Positions 54,575-63,429 of a stretch of 64,000 nucleotides of DNA are shown piece after piece; the first letter of the stretch is position 1; every line of letters begins with the position of its first letter. This stretch comes from Lagierella sp. (GTDB lineage: Bacteria; Bacillota; Clostridia; Tissierellales; Peptoniphilaceae). The stretch spans positions 153,080 through 217,079 of the forward strand of contig NZ_JASBYU010000002.1 in assembly GCF_029983815.1 (NCBI RefSeq). Reading direction: 5' to 3'. A model generated the notes under the pieces. It searched no databases. It was not told the origin of the DNA and was given only the letters and a program-made list of their open reading frames with translations. The position numbers and the translations under genes were made by a program.

Positions 54575-55597
54575 ATGGCAATAGATTATAAAGCTGCTGG
54601 TGTTGATAAGGAAGCAGGATATGAGACGGTAAATCTTATTAAGGATATGGTAAAGAAGACCCATGACGAAAATGTCCTAACGGACTTAGGGGGTTTTGCA
54701 GGATTATACGGAATTGGGGGATTTAATTATAAAAACCCGGTATTGGTTTCAGGAACCGACGGCGTTGGAACAAAGGTGCTTATAGCAAGGGAACTTGGAA
54801 TCAATAACACCATTGGACAAGACTGTGTAGCCATGTGTGTAAACGACGTGCTATGTCAAGGGGCAAAACCGATTTTCTTCCTAGACTATATTGGTACAGG
54901 AAAGGTTGTGCCTGAAAAGATGGCTTCAATTGTCGAAGGAGTTGCAGAAGGTTGCTCCAAGGCAGGTTGTGCATTAATCGGTGGAGAGACTGCGGAAATG
55001 CCTGGAGTATATGCAAAAGACGACTATGATCTAGCTGGATTTGCCGTTGGAATTGCCGATAAGGACAAGATAATTACAGGAGAGGGAATCGAGGCTGGAG
55101 ATCTATTATTTGGACTAAAATCCTCTGGAGTTCATTCCAATGGGTTCTCCTTGGTAAGAAAGGTTCTTTCCGACAGCGGTTTAAAATTAACGGATAAATT
55201 CATGGATAAGACCTTGGGAGAAGCCCTTTTAGTACCTACTAAGATCTATGTTAAGGAGATGCTTGGCCTTATGGAAAAGGTTGAAGTCAAGGGAATGTCT
55301 CATATTACAGGAGGCGGCCTTTACGAAAATGTTCCAAGGATGTTACCAAAGGATACAAAAGCTAGGATAGACCTTAAAGACTTTGAAATTCCAGAAATCT
55401 TTAAGCTTATAGAAGAAAAGGGCAAGATTGAAAGAGAAGAGATGTTCAACACCTTTAACATGGGAATTGGTTTGGTGTTTGTAATAAGCCCTGAAAATAA
55501 GGAAGTGACAGTGGATTACTTTAAATCTATCGGGGAGGATCTTTTAGAACTTGGTGCAATCGAAAAGGGAAATAGAGAAGTTGAGCTTAACTACTAA
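54575..55597 (+). CDS. purM: Phosphoribosylformylglycinamidine cyclo-ligase (AIR synthetase)
   Basis: Closes the imidazole ring to AIR using ATP. 340 residues. It starts IDYKAAGVDKEAGYETVNLIK; GTDGVGTKVLIA, CVNDVLCQGAKPIFFLDYIG, GGETAEMPGVY, GLKSSGVHSNGFSLVRKV and GMSHITGGGLYENVPRML all match PurM. Complete and normal. The purN start lies inside its end. Confidence 0.97.
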   Translation: MAIDYKAAGVDKEAGYETVNLIKDMVKKTHDENVLTDLGGFAGLYGIGGFNYKNPVLVSGTDGVGTKVLIARELGINNTIGQDCVAMCVNDVLCQGAKPIFFLDYIGTGKVVPEKMASIVEGVAEGCSKAGCALIGGETAEMPGVYAKDDYDLAGFAVGIADKDKIITGEGIEAGDLLFGLKSSGVHSNGFSLVRKVLSDSGLKLTDKFMDKTLGEALLVPTKIYVKEMLGLMEKVEVKGMSHITGGGLYENVPRMLPKDTKARIDLKDFEIPEIFKLIEEKGKIEREEMFNTFNMGIGLVFVISPENKEVTVDYFKSIGEDLLELGAIEKGNREVELNY

Positions 55598-56201
55598 AAA
55601 TATTGCCATAATGGCTTCAGGCTCTGGTACAAATGCCCAAGCCATTATGGATGCTTGTGAAAACAAGGAGATAAATGGAATAGTTAAAATAATAATATCT
55701 AATAATTCAAAGGCCTATGTTTTAACACGTGGGGAAAGAAAGGGCATAAAAACCCTTGTGGAACAAGATTTTATAAAGATGGAAGAATTGTTAAAGTCAC
55801 TGGACATAGACCTAATAGTCTTGGCAGGATATTTAAAAATCCTGCCCCTAGAATTTATTAGAAGCTTTGAAAACAAGATTATCAACATCCACCCTTCCCT
55901 GCTTCCTGCCTTTTGTGGCAAGGACTACTACGGACAACGGGTCCATAAAGCAGCCATTGACAGGGGAGTTAAATACTCTGGAGCCACAACTCACTTTGTC
56001 AACGAGATACCCGATGGTGGACCTATAATTTTTCAAAAGGTAGTGGAAGTAAAGGAAGATGATGACTTTGAAAGTCTTGGTAAGAGGATACTTGAGCAGG
56101 AACATCCGCTTTTAGTAAAGACTTTAAAATATTTTTGTGAAGACCGACTGAAGGTGGAAGGGTTGAAAGTATCTTTAAAGGAGGAAAAATGCGAGCGTTA
56201 A
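55581..56201 (+). CDS. purN: Phosphoribosylglycinamide formyltransferase
   Basis: Formylates GAR using 10-formyl-THF. The best start is TTG 55581, just before the first strand (TTKNIAIMASGSGTNAQAI), giving 206 residues and a 17-bp overlap with purM. Longer TTG/GTG options at 55551 and 55554 lack a better site, and an internal ATG at 55611 would lose strand one. Active-site segments are IINIHPSLLPAF, SGATTHFVNEIPDGGPII and a C-terminal helix. Its product normally goes to PurL, which is not seen here. Confidence 0.94.
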   Translation: MSLTTKNIAIMASGSGTNAQAIMDACENKEINGIVKIIISNNSKAYVLTRGERKGIKTLVEQDFIKMEELLKSLDIDLIVLAGYLKILPLEFIRSFENKIINIHPSLLPAFCGKDYYGQRVHKAAIDRGVKYSGATTHFVNEIPDGGPIIFQKVVEVKEDDDFESLGKRILEQEHPLLVKTLKYFCEDRLKVEGLKVSLKEEKCER

Positions 56202-57703
56202 TTTCTGTTTATGATAAAGAAAATATAGTTGAATTTGCTAAGGAATTGGTGGGTATGGGATGGGACATCATCTCAACCGGGGGAAGCTATAGGACTTTAA
56301 AGGAAGCTGGAATTGAAGTTGAAGAAGTTTCCAACATTACTAAATTCCCTGAAATTTTAGATGGTAGAGTTAAGACTTTGCACCCATTTATACATGGTGG
56401 AATACTCTTTAGAAGGGATAATGAAAATGACGTCAAGACCTTGAAAGAACAGGGAATTGAGTCCATAGATATGGTAGTCAACAGTCTATATCCTTTCAAA
56501 GAGGTGGTTTCAAAGGGTGGAAGCCATGAAGATATTATTGAAAATATCGACATTGGGGGACCTTCCATGATCCGTGCCTGTGCCAAAAACTATAAGGATT
56601 GTCTGATTGTTACAGATAAGAGCCAATATGAAGAAGTGATTGAAAGATTAAAAGAAAATAAAGACGATATAGACTTTAGAATGGATTTAGCAAAGAGAGC
56701 CTTTCAATTGACTGCAAGCTATGACAGTTTAATCAGTGACTATTTTATAGGGAAATCCGAAGAAGAGTTTCCACAAAAGTTCACTAAGTCCTACGAGCTT
56801 GTACAAGAACTTAGATATGGAGAAAATCCACATCAAAAGGCCGCTTATTATGAAGAGGTTTCACCCCTTGATAAGTTTGATATTAAAAAACTTCACGGTA
56901 AGGAGCTTTCCTACAACAACTTAAATGACCTGACAGGGGCATTTAAAGCTAACAAGGTATTTGATGAACCCTGCGTTGTGGCAGTAAAACATACCAACCC
57001 TTGTGGTATAGGAGTTGCAAAGGACATTGCAACAGCCTATGAAAAGGCCTATGAATGTGACCCTGTGTCCATCTTTGGCGGAATAATTGTACTTAATAGA
57101 CAAGTTGACAAGGCCTGCGCAGAAAAGATGTCTAAAATCTTTTTAGAAGTCATTGCAGCCCCATCCTTCTCAAAGGAAGCGTTGGAAATCCTAGAAGCCA
57201 AGAAGAATATAAGACTACTTGAAATTTCCAATATGAATGAAAAAGAAATCGACAATAGACAGATAAAACAAGTTCTAAATGGGATTTTAGTTCAAGAAGA
57301 AGACAAGGTAATATACGCAGAAGAATTGGAAGTCGTTACAGATAAAAAACCTACAGAAGAAGAACTAAAAGAACTAGAATTTGCTTGGAAATGTGCCAAG
57401 ACCGTAGCCTCAAATGGAGTGGTAGTTGCAAAGGATGGACAAACCTTGGGAATAGGACAGGGAGAGACCATGAGAGCATGGGCGGTAGAAGAGGCCCTGG
57501 AAAGAGCTGGAGATAGAATTGCAGGAGCAGTATTTGCCTCCGACGGATTTTTCTTTAAAGATACCATGGAACTTCTTAAAGAAAAGGGAATAAGAGCCAT
57601 CATCCAGCCTGGTGGTTCCATAAAAGACCAAGAAGTAATAGACTTTGCCAACGAAAACGACATGGCCATAGTCTTTACCCACACCAGACATTTTAGACAT
57701 TAG
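56189..57703 (+). CDS. purH: Bifunctional AICAR formyltransferase / IMP cyclohydrolase
   Basis: Last two steps to IMP. 504 residues, normal length. The N-terminal MGS-like cyclohydrolase domain has STGGSYRTLKEAGIEVEEVS and DGRVKTLHPFIHGGIL. The transformylase domain has RYGENPHQKAAYY, KHTNPCGIGVA (~267), DPVSIFGGIIVLN and ASDGFFFKD. It overlaps purN by 13 bp and ends the operon before a strong terminator. Confidence 0.97.
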   Translation: MRALISVYDKENIVEFAKELVGMGWDIISTGGSYRTLKEAGIEVEEVSNITKFPEILDGRVKTLHPFIHGGILFRRDNENDVKTLKEQGIESIDMVVNSLYPFKEVVSKGGSHEDIIENIDIGGPSMIRACAKNYKDCLIVTDKSQYEEVIERLKENKDDIDFRMDLAKRAFQLTASYDSLISDYFIGKSEEEFPQKFTKSYELVQELRYGENPHQKAAYYEEVSPLDKFDIKKLHGKELSYNNLNDLTGAFKANKVFDEPCVVAVKHTNPCGIGVAKDIATAYEKAYECDPVSIFGGIIVLNRQVDKACAEKMSKIFLEVIAAPSFSKEALEILEAKKNIRLLEISNMNEKEIDNRQIKQVLNGILVQEEDKVIYAEELEVVTDKKPTEEELKELEFAWKCAKTVASNGVVVAKDGQTLGIGQGETMRAWAVEEALERAGDRIAGAVFASDGFFFKDTMELLKEKGIRAIIQPGGSIKDQEVIDFANENDMAIVFTHTRHFRH

Positions 57704-57742
57704 AGAAAATTGTGATTGTGAATTTGTGTAAACTAAATAGAT

Positions 57743-57793
57743 AAAATTAAAGACCTGCTTCAAAATTTTGTTGAAAGCGGGTCTTTAATTTTA
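57743..57793 (+). terminator. Terminator of the purine operon
   Basis: A long stem of about 20 bp (57743-57763 with 57771-57792; core TTAAAGACC/GGTCTTTAA) with one bulge, ending in T-rich DNA. Confidence 0.9.
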
Positions 57794-57980
57794 GTAATTA
57801 CTGATAAAAAACATAGAGGTAATGATATTTATTAAACGACAGACAAAATATTAAGACAAGCTATAACTTATTAATAAAGTTGATAGAGAGTGGAGAGAGG
57901 AGTATAATAAATCCAGTTTGATTTATGTGGAAGGTTCCTAATTTATCAAACAATAAAATAAAGGAAAGGATTGACGATAG

Positions 57981-59630
57981 ATGAAAAAGAAAATTTTATC
58001 TATAATTTTAGTACTGTCTATGATATTAGTTCTTGTAGTAGGATGTAAGGCTAAAGATGAAAATTCATCTGTAGATATAGAATCAAAACCACAAGAAACT
58101 ATTGAAACAGACACAACAGAAAATACGGAAGAAACCAAAGGAGAGGAAATATCTAAATCCTACGGAAATGATGCTAAAATGAGTGATTTTGAAATGGCAA
58201 AAATAGAAGATGTTCATAGAGCTATGGAAAATCCAGAAGGAGATATTTTGCTAGTAGATTCTAGGCCTCAAGAAAGCTATTCAGGATGGGCTTTAGAAGG
58301 TGCAAAAAATGGAGGACATTTGAAAAACGCCGTTCTATTCTCATCTAGATGGTTGGATTGTGAATACTCTGCAAAAGCTCCGAGGGAAGCCTATTTAGAA
58401 AGAGCTATGGCAGATCAAGGAATAACAAAAGAGAAGAATATCATAGTTTATGATTATTCTGGAAATCATGCTGCCCACGTAGCTAAATATTTTAAAGATT
58501 TAGGTATATCAAATGTAACAGTATTTTCTGCTAAAGAATTAATTGATGCAGGAAAAGAATTGGAATCTTATAAAAACCACGACCGTTTTTTACCGACTGA
58601 AATTGTGAAAAACATATCAGATATTAAGACTGGAAAAACTACGGACATGACGCCAGAAACAAAAGCTGTAATAGGGGATAATATGGACAACGTGGTTTTA
58701 ATAGATGTAGGTTGGGGAAATGCTGGAGGCTCTACATATTATTCAGTAGGCCACGTGCCAGGAGCCGTTCATATCAACACAGATTCTTATGAAAGACCAA
58801 GGGTGTATGTTCCTGAAAAGAGATCGGATTATGCAAAAGAATGGAGATTGATACCTCTTGAAGAATTTAGAGATACCCTTTGTCCTCAATATGGAATTAC
58901 AAAAGATTCAATTGTTATTTTAACAGGTACAGGAACTTCGCCTCAAGGTAGGTTAGGTTTTATGTTAAGAAGCTTAGGAGTAAAAGTATATGCAATGAGC
59001 GGTGCTTTAACTGCTTGGAAATACAATGGATATGAATTAGATACTGCTCCAGATACTTTAGTAGTTCCTACAGCAGTTGAAAATTTTGGAGATGATACTA
59101 TCTCTAATCCTGACGAAATATTATGGATGGATACTATCAAATCAATATTAGCAGGCACTACTCCTGGACAAGTTGCTGACAATAGAGGTAAAGACGAATG
59201 GGATGGGCAATATTCAGGTTATGATTATCATGATTTAGCAGGAAGAATAGAAGGCTCTATATGGTGTCCACAAGGAGATGAAAAAGAGGGTCAATATTTT
59301 GACAATGTTGACAACACTCCTAGAACAAAGAAAGAATTAATAGGACATATGGAAAAATACGGTTTGGATACTACAAATACTGTAGCTTTCTTCTGTGGTG
59401 ATAGCTGGGGAGCGGCTCATATATCGTACTTTTGCCAGGCTAATGACATTGAAACAATCAAACAGTGGGGAGAAGGATGGATTCCATGGTCAAATTTAGG
59501 TAATGAATTTATAGACCATAATGGAGTAAAAGTACATTATGATAAATATAAAGATACTCTTTTAGATGCAAATGATAAAGATGTAAGAGATGATATAAAT
59601 ATACTTGGTGATAAGTCAAATGAAGAATAA
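57981..59630 (+). CDS. Triple rhodanese-domain lipoprotein
   Basis: 549 residues, outside the cell: signal peptide with lipobox LVVGC. Three rhodanese domains follow. In the first (~60-200) the catalytic loop reads VYDYSGNHA, with no Cys. In the second (~215-350) it reads LTGTGTSPQGR, also without Cys. The third (~370-520) has FFCGDSWGAA with a Cys near residue 472. So only the last can form a persulfide; the others may be structural or bind substrate. An AAGGAAAGG site precedes the ATG. It overlaps the small anchored protein and is followed by an MFS gene, suggesting a three-gene unit. It seems more AT-rich than neighbours. Confidence 0.88.
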   Translation: MKKKILSIILVLSMILVLVVGCKAKDENSSVDIESKPQETIETDTTENTEETKGEEISKSYGNDAKMSDFEMAKIEDVHRAMENPEGDILLVDSRPQESYSGWALEGAKNGGHLKNAVLFSSRWLDCEYSAKAPREAYLERAMADQGITKEKNIIVYDYSGNHAAHVAKYFKDLGISNVTVFSAKELIDAGKELESYKNHDRFLPTEIVKNISDIKTGKTTDMTPETKAVIGDNMDNVVLIDVGWGNAGGSTYYSVGHVPGAVHINTDSYERPRVYVPEKRSDYAKEWRLIPLEEFRDTLCPQYGITKDSIVILTGTGTSPQGRLGFMLRSLGVKVYAMSGALTAWKYNGYELDTAPDTLVVPTAVENFGDDTISNPDEILWMDTIKSILAGTTPGQVADNRGKDEWDGQYSGYDYHDLAGRIEGSIWCPQGDEKEGQYFDNVDNTPRTKKELIGHMEKYGLDTTNTVAFFCGDSWGAAHISYFCQANDIETIKQWGEGWIPWSNLGNEFIDHNGVKVHYDKYKDTLLDANDKDVRDDINILGDKSNEE

Positions 59631-59979
59631 ACCAGTGGTAATTGTATCAGCGTTATTGTTTTTAACTGTTGCAGCTTTCTTTGTAGTAACAAAAATGACG
59701 ATTAATAATGATATTAGTGACAATAAGCAAAGTGCTACTTCAAATGAAACAGTATCAATAGCAAAAGCGAAATCTGATGCACAAAAATTAATTGGCGAAA
59801 CTGTTACTCAAGAGGACGTTAAAAGTAAAATTGGAGAATGGGATAATTTTGAAATGAGTAGTGAAGGCTGTGAAAGAGGAGTATATGCTGGAAGATTCTT
59901 TTATGAAGACTTTACAATTTTTTCAAAGACCTATGATAAAGGTAAAACATATCATATTGAATCCATAAACGAAAAGTAG
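59620..59979 (+). CDS. Small membrane-anchored hypothetical protein
   Basis: 119 residues from ATG 59620 (a GTG at 59605 is an alternative). One N-terminal membrane helix (VVIVSALLFLTVAAFFVV), then an exported ~90-residue domain with conserved-looking features GETVTQEDVKSKIGEW, a lone Cys in SSEGCERG and YEDFTIFSKTYDKGKTYHI. I do not recognise the family. It overlaps the triple rhodanese gene by 11 bp and precedes the MFS gene by 7 bp, so it is probably part of the same machine. Confidence 0.7.
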   Translation: MKNKPVVIVSALLFLTVAAFFVVTKMTINNDISDNKQSATSNETVSIAKAKSDAQKLIGETVTQEDVKSKIGEWDNFEMSSEGCERGVYAGRFFYEDFTIFSKTYDKGKTYHIESINEK

Positions 59980-59986
59980 GTGTAAA

Positions 59987-61300
59987 ATGAATAATTTTCT
60001 GGAAAAGATAGGAATAAAGGGAAATTTAAAGAAAAATTTTGGAATAATTATTCTGCTTGCTTTTGGAGTTGCAATAATATCGGGGCTTCCATTTTTTAGG
60101 TTTGAATATTATGATGTATATTTAACTACCTATAATCTTACTAATACTCAAATGGGAGTATTTGGATCTATAATAGGTTTTTTTGGTATAATTTCATACC
60201 TTTTCGGAGGAGTAATTGCGGACGGACTCAATGTGAAGAACATAATTGTCGTTTCCTTATTGGCAACAGGAATTTCAGGATTAATACATTTGTTGCCTAT
60301 AGGTTTTTATGGCTTGATAATTATTTATGCCATTTGGGGAATTTCAACTACCTTTGCTTTTTGGCCGGCTTGTGTTAAAGCTATAAGAGTAATGTCAGAT
60401 AGAACAAATCAAGGAAAAGCTTATGGCTTTTTTGAAGGTGGAAGAAATATAGCAGGAGGAATCATAGCATTAGTAGCACTAATTTTATTTAGGATAGGAG
60501 TATCTGGTATGGATAATAAGGTGCTCGCTATGAAATATGTTATTCTTTTTTATTCCTCAGTAAATATAATTATGGCTGTTTTTGCTTATTATTTTATAAA
60601 AGACGATAAGATGGTAATGGCAAGTGGTAGTGTTAATTTTTGTGGAGTTTCAAAATTATTAAGAAATCCTGCAATTTGGATAATTTGTCTATTATCTTTT
60701 TGCAACCATGTTTTTTGCTTATCTGTTTATTACTATATTCCATATACCACACAGATTCTTGGAGCTTCGGTTGCCTTTGGAGCAACATTGGGAGTGCTAC
60801 GTAGATTCGGTTCGATAGGAGGTAATATAACTGGTGGATATTTAACGGATAAAATTGGAACAGGCAAGCTGATGCTATGGGCTTATATAATTATATTTTT
60901 ACTCCAGATTATATTATTGCTAGTTCCAGTTAATCCATTATTTGTGCCAGTAGTTGCTATTTTGTATGTTCTGATATTGGTGTTTTTTAACATGAACTAT
61001 GCAATGTCATGGACAATGATTAGTCAAAGTAATATTCCGTTAGAATATTCAGGGACTGCTGCTGGATTGATATCTACTGTAGGATCAATACCAGAGATGT
61101 TTGTATCCATCTCCGCAGGAAATATCATTGATAAAAATCCTGGTATTACTGGTTATAAATATATTTTCTATATTCTTACTGCAATAATTGGGATTGAAAG
61201 CATATTAATTTATGTATGGATAAAACACTTAAAGCGTAAAGAAAAGAACTGCAAAATTGATGAATCAACAAAAGAAGATATTAAAGTTTGCATGCATTAA
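59987..61300 (+). CDS. MFS transporter
   Basis: 437 residues, about twelve membrane helices. Loop 2-3 has GGVIADGLNVKNIIV; the central motif is ACVKAIRVMSDRTNQGKAYGFFEGGRN; the repeat in the second half is GGYLTDKIGTGKLML. The overall look is of small-anion or organic-acid carriers (NarK/OFA-like), but the substrate cannot be read. It ends the unit with the triple rhodanese lipoprotein and may move a sulfur compound; this is inference. Confidence 0.87.
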   Translation: MNNFLEKIGIKGNLKKNFGIIILLAFGVAIISGLPFFRFEYYDVYLTTYNLTNTQMGVFGSIIGFFGIISYLFGGVIADGLNVKNIIVVSLLATGISGLIHLLPIGFYGLIIIYAIWGISTTFAFWPACVKAIRVMSDRTNQGKAYGFFEGGRNIAGGIIALVALILFRIGVSGMDNKVLAMKYVILFYSSVNIIMAVFAYYFIKDDKMVMASGSVNFCGVSKLLRNPAIWIICLLSFCNHVFCLSVYYYIPYTTQILGASVAFGATLGVLRRFGSIGGNITGGYLTDKIGTGKLMLWAYIIIFLLQIILLLVPVNPLFVPVVAILYVLILVFFNMNYAMSWTMISQSNIPLEYSGTAAGLISTVGSIPEMFVSISAGNIIDKNPGITGYKYIFYILTAIIGIESILIYVWIKHLKRKEKNCKIDESTKEDIKVCMH

Positions 61301-61303
61301 CAA

Positions 61304-61338
61304 AAAACCGGCTATCTTTAACCCCGATAGCCGGTTTT
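61304..61338. terminator. Bidirectional terminator between MFS and CWB2 genes
   Basis: A 13-bp perfect stem AAAACCGGCTATC (61304-61316) with GATAGCCGGTTTT (61326-61338), A-rich on the left and T-rich on the right, so it works for both converging genes. Confidence 0.92.
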
Positions 61339-61346
61339 AAATTTCT

Positions 61347-63380
61347 CTAATTACTTTCGCCTTGTAGATATCTTATAAAGGCATCATTTACCCATATATC
61401 ATTTGCTTTTGCACTATCCAACTCAAGGAATTCATTTAAGGTCTTTATTAGGTTTTCTGATTTTTCCTTTGTTGTAAAACTGTGAAGTGTAAGATTTTCT
61501 ACACTAACTGTATTGTCAACTAGTGGACCGTAACCCTCCTTCATTTCAGTTTCAGAACTGTAGAGTGGTTGCCACCATGACCCAAATATAACTTTTTCTC
61601 CATTTGGATCTTCTGTTGTCTTTTGTGCATATTTCTTAACTATCGAATCAAAGCTCAATTTGTCTTCTATTTTTTCAAATTCGATATGAGTATTAAATTC
61701 CACTGCATTTGCTATATATTTGTCCTCTTTTACCTTTACAACTTCATATTGCTTGGTAGGTTCTGGAATTGGTCCCCATTCTAATCTGTATTCAAAGGCT
61801 GAGGATTTTGGTTCTAGAGAGACTTTGCCATCAATTCCTTCCAATCTTAAAATGGCCAACAGCTGATTGGTATGCACGATATCGTCATGGCTATAAACCA
61901 GTGTTTTTTCCTTATCCAAGTCGGTCTTGTATTTATCAGACACTATATTAAATCCAGTTGTCTTGTCACTTGTAATGAGTTCTACACCGGCTTTAAATAT
62001 CTTGTTTCCAGTTACAACTTCCGCACTCTTTAACTCCTCTTTAAATTTGAATGCTAGATATGGATCTGAAATTTTTCCTGATTTAACCGCGTTTTTAGAT
62101 TGATGAAATTCACTGCCCAAAGCAATCTTATCGATAAGAGGTTTTAAATTGTCAGATGTTACAAAGGTCTTTAAATACTCCACATCCACATTGGAACCCA
62201 CTTTAAAAGCGGCAGCTCTCTTTAAAACTTCCAAATCATAGTCGCCATTGCTATCAAGGCCCAATACTTCAATTGCCTTTTCCTTTGAGATAACCCTTGG
62301 AAGCTCTGTAAGTTCATTAGCCTCTAAGAATAAATCTAGAATGTCCGCCTTTTCATTTCCAGACAAGACCTTTCTATAGGTTACATTAGATTTTAGATCA
62401 TCAGGAAGTTTTCCCAGTGCATATCTAAAGTTTGAGTCCTTGCCATAGAGGATATCCAAAATATTGGATTCAGTTACAGAGGTGTTACCACCGATAACTA
62501 CAACTTTTTTAACATTTTCCTTAATAAAGGACAGAAGATCTGGGTTGATATTATTTGACTTAGTCAATAATATTGGAGCATCCAGTACTGCAGAAGCAGA
62601 AGATGCAGAAAGCGCATCGGGATAGTCCTCGCCGCTGGCTAAGATAACAGTATCTAGATTGCCAAAGGTCTTTTTGTATTCCTTTGCAACTTCTAGAGAA
62701 GTCAAATATCTGTCCTTGCCCTTTATCCTTCTAGAATCGCCTATAACAGAACTCTTACCACCTATAATTATAGGATTGTCAAAGCCTTTAGAATTAGAAG
62801 ATAGATTGAGTCTATTAAAACCTTCATCATCTTTTGTTCTACCTGCTAAAGGACCACTGGAAAGTGCATCAGGATAGTCCTTTCCACTGACGATGAAATT
62901 TGTAACTTTATCCTTGGATACTTCCCTATCCAGTAATTTATATCTTAAATCGCCAATCTTTTCAGCAGTTAGATATCTGTCTTTACCGTAGATTCTTTCA
63001 GTAGGGTAAAGCTTGGATAGTTCCCTTTCCACATCTAAGGAGATTGTAGAACTACCGCCTAGAACATATACCTTTTCAGGATCTAACCTCTTTAGTTCAT
63101 CCTTGGTCTTTTCGTTTAAAGTCTTGGCATTTGTAAGAAGTAGTGGCCATTTTTCTTGAATGGTTAAAGTACTACCTACAAGAGCATCAGGAAACACCTC
63201 GCCACTGGCAACTACAACAGCCTTAGGCTTAGAGTAAAGCTTCTGAGATATCTTAGTTGCAGTTTCATACCTATTGTCTCCGTAAATTCTTTCAACAGAA
63301 AAGTTTTCCGAAGCCAAGGCTCTGCTTCCAGGAACTAACAAAGCCCCAGCCAATAAAATAGATAAAATTTTCTTTTTCAT
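61347..63380 (-). CDS. Secreted CWB2-repeat surface protein
   Basis: 677 residues. The signal peptide ends near RALASE. Three CWB2 repeats occupy ~28-310 (VERIYGDNRYETATKISQ, TERIYGKDRYLTAEKIGD, RRIKGKDRYLTSLEVAKE), here at the N-terminal end, unlike the other two CWB2 proteins. The remaining ~365 residues hold an unrecognised domain with no clear catalytic motif, containing several helical and strand-rich parts (DLKSNVTYRKVLSGNEKADI, LLAILRLEGIDGKVSLEPKS). Likely wall-bound with an outward effector domain. The start has GGAAGGAGAAG. Confidence 0.88.
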   Translation of the reverse strand: MKKKILSILLAGALLVPGSRALASENFSVERIYGDNRYETATKISQKLYSKPKAVVVASGEVFPDALVGSTLTIQEKWPLLLTNAKTLNEKTKDELKRLDPEKVYVLGGSSTISLDVERELSKLYPTERIYGKDRYLTAEKIGDLRYKLLDREVSKDKVTNFIVSGKDYPDALSSGPLAGRTKDDEGFNRLNLSSNSKGFDNPIIIGGKSSVIGDSRRIKGKDRYLTSLEVAKEYKKTFGNLDTVILASGEDYPDALSASSASAVLDAPILLTKSNNINPDLLSFIKENVKKVVVIGGNTSVTESNILDILYGKDSNFRYALGKLPDDLKSNVTYRKVLSGNEKADILDLFLEANELTELPRVISKEKAIEVLGLDSNGDYDLEVLKRAAAFKVGSNVDVEYLKTFVTSDNLKPLIDKIALGSEFHQSKNAVKSGKISDPYLAFKFKEELKSAEVVTGNKIFKAGVELITSDKTTGFNIVSDKYKTDLDKEKTLVYSHDDIVHTNQLLAILRLEGIDGKVSLEPKSSAFEYRLEWGPIPEPTKQYEVVKVKEDKYIANAVEFNTHIEFEKIEDKLSFDSIVKKYAQKTTEDPNGEKVIFGSWWQPLYSSETEMKEGYGPLVDNTVSVENLTLHSFTTKEKSENLIKTLNEFLELDSAKANDIWVNDAFIRYLQGESN

Positions 63381-63422
63381 AATCTTCTCCTTCCATAATT
63401 AAATTGAGTTTACCTCACTGTG

Positions 63423-63428
63423 ATTATA
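63423..63428 (-). promoter_or_regulatory. Probable -10 of the CWB2 gene
   Basis: TATAAT on the minus strand (63428-63423), 43 bases upstream of the ATG; the -35 region is poor. Confidence 0.45.
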
Positions 63429-63429
63429 C

